From positions 1 through 12,141 of the forward strand of contig JBJTJN010000092.1 of assembly GCA_046095485.1 (NCBI GenBank): a stretch of DNA of 12,141 nt, in the 5' to 3' direction. Positions 7,293 through 12,141 of the stretch are shown in pieces. Source of the stretch: SYFI01 sp046095485 (lineage in GTDB: Bacteria; Actinomycetota; Thermoleophilia; Miltoncostaeales; Miltoncostaeaceae). A program made the translations under genes and the position numbers. The notes beneath the pieces are model-generated. The model made no database searches. It worked only from the letters and a program-made list of their open reading frames with translations, and had not been told where the DNA came from. Each line of letters begins with the position of its first letter. Position 1 is the stretch's first letter.

Positions 7293-9283
7293 CAGCCGGG
7301 CGCCGCCGCCAGCGACTCGCGCGCGGCCGCCGCCACGGCCTCGGGGGTCATGCCCAGGCGCTCCATCACGGTGCCACCGGGCGCCGACTCGCCGAAGCGG
7401 TCGATGCCGACGGTACGGCCCCACGTGCCGGTCCAGCGCGGCCATCCGAATGTGGACGCCGCCTCCACCGACACGCGCGCGGCGATGGCGGGCGGCAGCA
7501 CCTCGTCGCGGTAGGCGTGGGGCTGCGCCGCGAAGAGCTCCCATGAGGGCATGCTCACCACGCGCGCCGACACGCCCTCACCCGCCAGCTGGTCGCGCGC
7601 GGCCAGCGCCAGCGACACCTCCGACCCCGTGGCGATGAGGATGCAGTCGTCGCCGGGCGCCACCACGTAGGCGCCGCGATCCACCGGCGGCTGCTCCGTG
7701 GGCAGCACGGGAACGCCCTGGCGCGTGAGCACGAGGGCGGTGGGGCCGTCCATGCGCCCCACGGCGATGCGCCAGGCCTGCGCGGTCTCGCGCGCGTCGG
7801 CGGGGCGCAGGGTGACGAGCCCGGGGATCGACCGCAGGGCGGCCAGTTGCTCGATGGGCTGGTGGGTGGGGCCGTCCTCACCCACGGCCACCGAGTCGTG
7901 GGTGAACACCAGGATCGACGGCAGGCGCTGCAGGGCCGCCATGCGGATGGCGTTCTTCATGTAGTCGGAGAACGTCATGAAGGTCGACCCGTAGGCGCGG
8001 AAGCCCCCGTGGGCCACCATGCCGTTGACGGCCGCGGCCATGCCGAACTCGCGCACGCCAAACCGGATGTTGCGCCCGCCGAACGATCCCGGGCCGACAT
8101 CGGGGGAGTCCTTGATGACCGTCCCGGTGGAGCTCGCGAGGTCGGCCGCCCCGCCCACGAGTTCCGGCACGCGCGCGGCGATGGCGTTCAGCGCCGTGGT
8201 GGACGCCACGCGGGTGGCGGGCGACTCGCCCTGCTCGAAGGCGGGCAGGCCCGAGTCCCAGCCGGCAGGCAGCTCGCCGGCGAGGCGCCGGCGAAGCTCT
8301 GCCGCCTCAGCCGGGTACGCCGCGGCGTAGGCGTCCATGCGGGCGTCCCACGCGGCCACCAACTCCGCGCCGCGCTCACGAAGGGCGGGGGCCCACGCCG
8401 CCACCTCGTCGGGCACCAGGAACTCGGCGTCCTCGGGCCAGCCGTACGCCTGCTTGGCCAGCCGGGCCTCGTCAGCACCCAGCGGGGCGCCGTGCGCCTT
8501 GCTGGTGTCCTGCACGTTCGGGGCGCCGAAGCCGATGTGCGACCGGTAGCGCACCAGCGTGGGGCGGCCGTCGCCCGCCTCGGCCTCGTCGAGCACCCGG
8601 TCGATCTCAGCCACGTCGTTGGCATCGGCGATCTCGAGCACCCGCCACCCGTAGGCGTCGAACCGCAGCGCCACGTCGTCTCCCGTGGACATTCCCGTGG
8701 GTCCGTCGAGGCTGATGGCGTTGTCGTCGAAGATCACCACGAGCTTGCCGATCCCCAGGAATCCCGCGAACGAGCATGACTCGTGCGAGATGCCCTCCAT
8801 GAGGTCGCCGTCCGAGGCGATCACCCACGTGCGGTGGTCGACCACCTCATGCCCGGGACGGTTGAACTCCGCAGCCAGCATGGCCTCGGCCAGCGCCAGG
8901 CCCACGGCGTTGCCGAGTCCCTGGCCCAGCGGTCCGGTGGTCACCTCCACGCCCGGCACGTGGCCGCGCTCGGGGTGGCCCGGCGTGAGACTCCCCCACT
9001 GGCGGAAGGCCTTGAGGTCGTCCAGCGACAGCGCGTACCCGGTGAGGTGCAGCAGGGCGTACTGCAGGGCCGAGGCGTGGCCGGCCGACAGCACGAAGCG
9101 GTCGCGGTCGGGCCACGAGGGGTCGCCCGGGGCGTGGCGCAGCACGCGCGAGTACAGCACCCAGCCCACCGGCGCAAGCCCCATGGGAGCGCCCGGATGC
9201 CCGGAGTTCGCCTTCTGCACGGCATCGATGGCGAGCGTGCGGACGGTGGCGATGCAGAGGTCGGGCGATGCCGGGTGGGTCAC
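7292..9283 (-). CDS. tkt: Transketolase
   Basis: Thiamine-diphosphate enzyme that moves two-carbon ketol units between pentose-phosphate sugars; cytoplasmic homodimer. The 663-residue length is standard. The diphosphate-binding half has H29 in NSGHPG, H69 in SAGHAS, GPLGQGLGNAVG (117-128), the metal motif from D158 (SDGDLMEG) to N188 (DDNAIS) and H264 in SKAHGAP. The pyrimidine half has the activating Glu E412 in REFGMAA, and FTHDSVAVGEDGPTHQP with H474. The C-terminal domain begins near 540 (ILIATGSEV at 548-556). The residue after GDG, usually Cys or similar in common transketolases, is Asp in SDGDLMEG. The GTG start is preceded by GGAG at a 6-base spacing. It is the first gene of a two-gene operon with pgi, transcribed divergently from the lipoprotein pair. 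Confidence 0.97.
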   Translation of the reverse strand: MTHPASPDLCIATVRTLAIDAVQKANSGHPGAPMGLAPVGWVLYSRVLRHAPGDPSWPDRDRFVLSAGHASALQYALLHLTGYALSLDDLKAFRQWGSLTPGHPERGHVPGVEVTTGPLGQGLGNAVGLALAEAMLAAEFNRPGHEVVDHRTWVIASDGDLMEGISHESCSFAGFLGIGKLVVIFDDNAISLDGPTGMSTGDDVALRFDAYGWRVLEIADANDVAEIDRVLDEAEAGDGRPTLVRYRSHIGFGAPNVQDTSKAHGAPLGADEARLAKQAYGWPEDAEFLVPDEVAAWAPALRERGAELVAAWDARMDAYAAAYPAEAAELRRRLAGELPAGWDSGLPAFEQGESPATRVASTTALNAIAARVPELVGGAADLASSTGTVIKDSPDVGPGSFGGRNIRFGVREFGMAAAVNGMVAHGGFRAYGSTFMTFSDYMKNAIRMAALQRLPSILVFTHDSVAVGEDGPTHQPIEQLAALRSIPGLVTLRPADARETAQAWRIAVGRMDGPTALVLTRQGVPVLPTEQPPVDRGAYVVAPGDDCILIATGSEVSLALAARDQLAGEGVSARVVSMPSWELFAAQPHAYRDEVLPPAIAARVSVEAASTFGWPRWTGTWGRTVGIDRFGESAPGGTVMERLGMTPEAVAAAARESLAAAPG

Positions 9284-9310
9284 GGGGTTCTCCGAGTCGG
9301 TGGCGCGGGC

Positions 9311-9316
9311 AGTCTA
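9311..9316 (-). promoter_or_regulatory. Possible -10 element of the tkt-pgi promoter
   Basis: TAGACT on the minus strand, 27 bases before the tkt GTG, would leave a short leader that includes the GGAG Shine-Dalgarno sequence. It sits in one of the few AT-containing patches of the gap. The -35 position at 17-base spacing (GCCACC) does not match a consensus. Confidence 0.3.
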
Positions 9317-9400
9317 CGTACGGCGGCCGCTCCGGTGGCGGCCTCGCGCGGTCCCGTGTCGCGGCCCGCCCACGTGCGCGACCGTCGCCAGCACTCCCCG

Positions 9401-9406
9401 TAGTCT
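9401..9406 (+). promoter_or_regulatory. Possible -10 element for a leaderless lipoprotein transcript
   Basis: TAGTCT lies 7 bases before GTG 9414 and 10 before ATG 9417. No Shine-Dalgarno sequence is present. Unlike the hexamers at 2371 and 3412 it does not coincide with a stop codon, so it is the cleanest example of the pattern in this window. Confidence 0.35.
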
Positions 9407-9416
9407 TCCGGTCGTG

Positions 9417-9863
9417 ATGCGACGCACCGCACCGGCAGGGGCACTCGCGCTGGCGGCGCTGGCGCTGGCGGGGTGCGGCACGGCATCCGACTCGGCCACC
9501 CTGCGCACCACCACGCCCGCCGAGTTCGTGGAGGCTGTGCGGCAGCTGGTGCAGCCTGCGGAGCGCATGGGCGTGGTGGCCACGGCGGCGCTCGACGAGT
9601 CGGGCCCGCAGCCGCAGGCCGTGGAGGTGGACGGCCTCGTGGATGACGTTGGCCGCGAGGTGAAGGAGTTCCGCGCCCTGCGCCCGGGTGATGAGGCCCT
9701 GCGCATGGAGCAAACCCGGCTGCTGCAGGTGATGGAGCCTGTGGTGAGCCGCGTGAGGGCGGTGCGGGCGATCCTGCGCAGCGAGTCGCGCGCGGGCCTG
9801 CGCGACGCCACCACGCAGCTGCTCGACGCCCTGGGGGAGGTGCCATCCGCCGCCCGCTCGTGA
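9417..9863 (+). CDS. Small lipoprotein of unknown function (first of a tandem pair)
   Basis: No family recognised. The 148-residue product begins MRRTA, followed by a hydrophobic Ala/Leu segment and the lipobox LALAGC with lipidated Cys at residue 20. It should therefore be exported and anchored to the outer face of the cytoplasmic membrane. The mature part is almost free of aromatic residues and looks all-helical, with a TTPAEFVEAVRQLV segment at its start and DEALRMEQTRLLQVMEPVV in the middle. The ATG at 9417 is chosen; GTG 9414 would add one residue and fits better with leaderless transcription from TAGTCT. Its stop overlaps the start region of the second lipoprotein gene, so the two are almost certainly co-expressed. 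It may be distantly related to that neighbour. Confidence 0.83.
   Translation: MRRTAPAGALALAALALAGCGTASDSATLRTTTPAEFVEAVRQLVQPAERMGVVATAALDESGPQPQAVEVDGLVDDVGREVKEFRALRPGDEALRMEQTRLLQVMEPVVSRVRAVRAILRSESRAGLRDATTQLLDALGEVPSAARS
9833..9847 (+). promoter_or_regulatory. Strong Shine-Dalgarno sequence followed by ATC where a start codon is expected
   Basis: GGGGGAGG (9833-9840) is followed after 4 bases by ATC (9845-9847), in frame with the second lipoprotein. The codons from here read I/M-RRPLVM and would supply the basic n-region missing when translation starts at GTG 9860. The GTG is 19 bases from the Shine-Dalgarno sequence, too far for normal use. Confidence 0.55.
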
Positions 9864-10327
9864 TGCTGGCCGCGGTCGCGGCGCTGGGCGCGGGCACCCT
9901 TGCCGGGTGCGGCGGTGCCCCCGATCCCGTGCCCACCGGCGAGGTGGCGCCGGGCAGCACCGTCACCCCACCGCGCTACCTGGCGATGGTGCGCGAGGCC
10001 GTGGCCGCGGCGCGTGCCGCGTCGATCCGCCTCGACGCCCTGCCGGGCGCGCCCACCCCGGTGCAGGCCAAGCGGGCGGCGCCCGGCCTGGCGGCGGCGG
10101 CCACGCGCGCCGAGCTCGCGGCGCGGCAGATCTCGGCGGCGCGTCTCGACGACCAGCGCCTGGAGGACCAGCGGCGCGAGTTCGGCCCGCTCTACGTGGG
10201 CTTCGCCGCGGCGCTGCGCAAGGCGGCGCAGGCCGCTGCCGACGGCGACGTGGCGTCCATGGGCCAGTCGGTGAGCCTGGCCGCCGTGCAGGCCGGCCGC
10301 ATCCACGAGGCGTCGGCCCCGGGCTGA
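9860..10327 (+). CDS. Small lipoprotein of unknown function (second of a tandem pair)
   Basis: No family recognised. From GTG 9860 the product has 155 residues, with a hydrophobic stretch and the lipobox TLAGC (Cys 17), so it should be exported and lipid-anchored like its neighbour. The mature region is Ala/Arg-rich and helical, with VTPPRYLAMVREAV near the start and a charged central helix (DDQRLEDQRREFGPL). The GTG overlaps the preceding stop as GTGA, a common coupling arrangement, but this start leaves no positive charge before the hydrophobic core. An ATC at 9845 behind a perfect Shine-Dalgarno sequence would give a normal MRRPLV-type signal peptide, closely matching the MRRTA start of the first lipoprotein. 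The true start is therefore uncertain. It ends 2 bases before the convergent deacetylase gene. Confidence 0.8.
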   Translation: MMLAAVAALGAGTLAGCGGAPDPVPTGEVAPGSTVTPPRYLAMVREAVAAARAASIRLDALPGAPTPVQAKRAAPGLAAAATRAELAARQISAARLDDQRLEDQRREFGPLYVGFAAALRKAAQAAADGDVASMGQSVSLAAVQAGRIHEASAPG

Positions 10328-10329
10328 CG

Positions 10330-11268
10330 CTAGCGCTGGGTGGCGCGCGAGTCGGACGACATGTCGTCCGAGCCCGGGGGATCCGAGATGACCAGGTCGC
10401 CCACCGTGGCGAACTCGTAGCCCTTCGCGCGCAGGTCCTTCACGATGCGCGGCAGCGCGGCGATGGTGGATGCACGGTCACCGCCGCCGTCGTGCAGGAG
10501 GATGATCGAACCTGGCTGGGCCTGCGACACGGCCGACTGCACGATCTGGTCGGGGGACGGGCGCGTCCAGTCGACGGTGTCGACGTCCCACAGCACCGAC
10601 AGCAGCTTGGCGTCCTCCGCCTGCTTGAGCACCGACGGGTCCACTGATCCATATGGCGCGCGGAACAGCCGGCTGGCCACGCCGCCTGCGCTCAGGATCT
10701 CCCCGGCCGTGGTCTCGATCTGCTCCTTCTGCTGCGCGGGCTTGAGGGTGGTCATGTCCTTGTGGTTCCAGGTATGCACGCCCACTTCGTGGCCCGCAGC
10801 GACCACCTGCCGGAACGCCTCGGGGTTCTCCTGCACGTTCGCGCCGATCACGAAGAAGGTTGCAGGAACGCCCAGCCTCTTGAGCTCTGCGAGCACGGCC
10901 GGGGTGTCGGGGCCCGGTCCGTCATCGAAGGTGAGCGCCACGTACTTACGGCTCCCGCCGGCGCGGTTGATGCTCACGCCGGTCTGGCCGATGTTCACCA
11001 GCTCCTGGTCGCGCGGGCCGAGCTGCTGCGCGGCCGCCGCGATGTCCTCTTCGCTCACCTTGGGGATCACCGGCTCGGCGGTGGACTGCGATGTGGCGGG
11101 GTCATCACCGCCGCGCGTGGCCAGCGCGATGACGCCCACCACGAGGGCGATCGCGATGATGGCGATCGCGAACGGCGGCACGCGGCGCTTGCGCTTGCGG
11201 CGTCGGGGTGGCGGCCGGCGACCCTGTGGATCGCGGCGGCGCCCCGATGGTGTCCTGTCGGCCGGCAC
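10330..11268 (-). CDS. Membrane-anchored polysaccharide deacetylase (NodB/CE4 family)
   Basis: Metal-dependent deacetylase acting on N- or O-acetylated glycans, probably cell-wall peptidoglycan or an extracellular polysaccharide. In the 312-residue protein, residues 1-30 are a strongly basic cytoplasmic tail (14 Arg/Lys), 31-51 a membrane helix, 52-105 a linker, and about 107-292 the NodB domain. All five CE4 motifs are visible: TFDDGPG (113-119; D115 and D116), HTWNH (165-169), RAPYG (203-207), DVDTVDW (228-234) and LLHDGGG (257-263, H259). The catalytic domain should face the outside. The C-terminus is short and Ser/Asp-rich. The GTG start has no Shine-Dalgarno sequence and follows an AT-rich patch, suggesting its own leaderless promoter. 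It lies downstream of a CRP-like gene in the same direction, separated by a hairpin. Confidence 0.93.
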   Translation of the reverse strand: MPADRTPSGRRRDPQGRRPPPRRRKRKRRVPPFAIAIIAIALVVGVIALATRGGDDPATSQSTAEPVIPKVSEEDIAAAAQQLGPRDQELVNIGQTGVSINRAGGSRKYVALTFDDGPGPDTPAVLAELKRLGVPATFFVIGANVQENPEAFRQVVAAGHEVGVHTWNHKDMTTLKPAQQKEQIETTAGEILSAGGVASRLFRAPYGSVDPSVLKQAEDAKLLSVLWDVDTVDWTRPSPDQIVQSAVSQAQPGSIILLHDGGGDRASTIAALPRIVKDLRAKGYEFATVGDLVISDPPGSDDMSSDSRATQR

Positions 11269-11274
11269 GGCCTA

Positions 11275-11280
11275 ATAATG
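11275..11280 (-). promoter_or_regulatory. Possible -10 element of the deacetylase gene
   Basis: On the minus strand, CATTAT lies 6 bases before the GTG at 11268 and matches TATAAT at four of six positions. It is part of an eight-base A/T-rich run (TAATAAT on the plus strand), notable in such GC-rich DNA. It lies just downstream of the hairpin and at the spacing expected for a leaderless transcript. Confidence 0.35.
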
Positions 11281-11286
11281 CACGTG

Positions 11287-11317
11287 AGGACCGGCGTGCA
11301 CGAAGCACGCCGGTCCT
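11287..11317 (-). terminator. Perfect 13-bp hairpin between the CRP-like and deacetylase genes
   Basis: AGGACCGGCGTGC (11287-11299) and GCACGCCGGTCCT (11305-11317) are exact inverted copies around a 5-base loop. Its position 26 bases after the CRP-like stop fits a terminator for that gene. No T-run follows on either strand, as is common for hairpin terminators in high-GC actinobacteria. It could instead stabilise an mRNA end or act on read-through into the deacetylase gene. Confidence 0.65.
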
Positions 11318-11342
11318 CTGGGGACCGCGGTGGCCGGGGGCC

Positions 11343-12077
11343 CTAGCTCGCCAGCGCGGCTGCCGGGGCGTCCGCTGCGTTCATGGCATCCCACGGGATG
11401 GTGATGGAGCGTCCCTCCATCTCCACCTCGCCGGCTGCCCGCAGCTTCCCGAAGGCCGTGGTGACGGCCTCCCGTGACGCTCCGATGAGTGATGCCCACT
11501 GCGCGTGGGTGAGGTCGAGGCCGATGCGCACGCCCTCGGGTGCCGCCGTGCCGATCTGCTCGGCGATCTGGTGCAGGCGCCGGCGCAGCCGGTCCTCCAC
11601 GCGCATCTCCGAGACGATGCCGACGGTCTGGCGAAGGTTCGCCAGTCGGCCCGTGAGCGCGACGGCCAGGTTGACGCCGAAGCGCGGATAGCGGGTGATG
11701 AGTGCCTCGATCGCGTGCACGGGCAGCGGAGTGACCGCGCTCGCCTCGAGGGCGATCGCCGGGGCGGCCTGCTCGAGGCCGAGCGACGAATACACGGCGC
11801 CCGGCTCGACGATGGTCGTGGTGACCTCCTGGCCCTGCGGGGTGTGGTCGCTCAGGGCGATGCGGCCCTGGCGAACGATGTACAGGTGATCGCCGCGGGT
11901 GAGGGCGGCGGGCGCGTCGGCCTCTCGCGGCCACCGGACGAGCGGAAGACGCGCGTCAAGCAGGTCGAGGTCGCGGCGCGGGATGCCGTCGAAGAGATCC
12001 AGGCGCGAAAGCGCGGGGCGCCCCTGCTCGGTGGATCCGTTGGACTGGCGTGCGGGAAGTGGTGTGAGAGTGGCCAT
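11343..12077 (-). CDS. CRP/FNR-family transcriptional regulator
   Basis: DNA-binding regulator of 244 residues, slightly longer than typical CRP because of a 20-residue N-terminal extension. Residues 22-125 form a cyclic-nucleotide-binding-type beta-roll (LYIVRQGRIAL, EPGAVYSSLGL). Residues 128-165 form the dimer helix. Residues 165-228 form a winged helix with the HTH LTHAQWASLIGASREAVTTAF (189-209), whose SREAV segment matches the recognition helix SRETV of CRP. The phosphate-binding cassette lacks the usual Arg-Ser/Thr-Ala signature, reading AAPAIALEASAV instead, and no Cys cluster for an iron-sulfur centre is visible. The effector is therefore probably not cAMP or oxygen via FeS and is unknown. 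The ATG is preceded by AGGGTGG at 4 bases. The nearest possible target is the deacetylase gene downstream; a palindrome upstream could be an autoregulatory site. Confidence 0.92.
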   Translation of the reverse strand: MATLTPLPARQSNGSTEQGRPALSRLDLFDGIPRRDLDLLDARLPLVRWPREADAPAALTRGDHLYIVRQGRIALSDHTPQGQEVTTTIVEPGAVYSSLGLEQAAPAIALEASAVTPLPVHAIEALITRYPRFGVNLAVALTGRLANLRQTVGIVSEMRVEDRLRRRLHQIAEQIGTAAPEGVRIGLDLTHAQWASLIGASREAVTTAFGKLRAAGEVEMEGRSITIPWDAMNAADAPAAALAS

Positions 12078-12105
12078 GGGTCCACCCTCGCAGGGGGTTG
12101 TAAGA

Positions 12106-12118
12106 GACCTTTGAGGTC
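12106..12118. promoter_or_regulatory. Short palindrome upstream of the CRP-like gene, possible operator
   Basis: GACCT-TTG-AGGTC is a perfect 5-bp inverted repeat with a 3-base centre, 29 bases before the ATG of the CRP-like gene. It sits next to the TTACAA-like hexamer on the minus strand (12098-12103), which could be a -10 element. It does not resemble the CRP consensus TGTGA-N6-TCACA, and a palindrome this short can occur by chance. Confidence 0.25.
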
Positions 12119-12141
12119 CCCGGTAACGCTCGGTGACGGCC

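Larger units (their letters stand above)
9284..9413. other. Divergent intergenic region between tkt and the lipoprotein pair
   Basis: This 130-base gap must hold the promoters for tkt (leftward) and the lipoprotein genes (rightward). On the minus strand it carries the tkt Shine-Dalgarno GGAG (9290-9293) and a TAGACT hexamer (9311-9316). On the plus strand it carries TAGTCT (9401-9406). Between them is GC-rich sequence with one short inverted repeat (GGCCGC 9325-9330 and GCGGCC 9338-9343). I see no clear operator or -35 boxes. Confidence 0.5.

Noticed and set aside
5541..7514. A 657-codon open frame on the plus strand across pgi and the end of tkt
   Set aside because: It lies opposite two clear enzyme genes with intact motifs. 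Its product is His/Arg/Gly-rich with no domain, as expected for antisense frames in GC-rich DNA.
9325..9343. Inverted repeat GGCCGC / GCGGCC in the divergent gap
   Set aside because: Only 6 bp of pure G/C with a 7-base loop, likely by chance at this base composition.
11318..11342. Short palindromes ACCGCGGT and GGGCCC after the CRP-like stop
   Set aside because: Too short and G/C-only to be meaningful beside the much stronger 13-bp hairpin.

Overview
The window is a gene-dense, very GC-rich stretch of bacterial chromosome. Twelve protein genes fill nearly all of it, with no gap over about 130 bases. Frequent GTG starts, stop codons split evenly between TAG and TGA with no TAA, two lipobox-bearing lipoproteins and several starts without a Shine-Dalgarno sequence suggest a high-GC actinobacterial-type organism. 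A lineage near Thermoleophilia is my guess, based partly on the type of phosphoglucose isomerase; the sequence alone does not prove it. I see no tRNA, rRNA, CRISPR array, insertion sequence or phage gene.

Layout: a plus-strand block (2-5704) holds a secreted S8 protease with a C-terminal PPC domain, a short-chain dehydrogenase, an unrecognised single-pass membrane protein with a coiled-coil C-terminus, an AcuC-type histone-deacetylase-family amidohydrolase, a small HD-domain protein and a LOG-family nucleotide hydrolase. The genes are separated by 2 to about 75 bases. A minus-strand block (5706-9283) carries transketolase followed by phosphoglucose isomerase, joined by a TGATG overlap; this is a sugar-phosphate (pentose phosphate/glycolysis) operon. 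A plus-strand pair (9417-10327) encodes two small overlapping lipoproteins of unknown function. A minus-strand pair (11343-12077 and 10330-11268) encodes a CRP/FNR-family regulator and, downstream, a membrane-anchored NodB-type polysaccharide deacetylase, with a perfect 13-bp hairpin between them.

How the genes work together: only tkt-pgi is a clear functional unit. The protease, lipoproteins and deacetylase all act at the cell envelope. The AcuC-like enzyme, HD protein and LOG protein look like small-molecule housekeeping hydrolases that may be co-transcribed.

I did not find a clearly new multi-gene system. The most unusual signals are at gene starts: a lipoprotein whose best start is an ATC codon behind a perfect Shine-Dalgarno sequence, an HD gene whose best start is a CTG, an 11-bp tandem duplication that appears to have split an ATGA stop/start overlap and made a four-codon mini-ORF, and a recurring TAGNCY hexamer 6-7 bases before starts that lack a Shine-Dalgarno sequence, which suggests leaderless transcripts.
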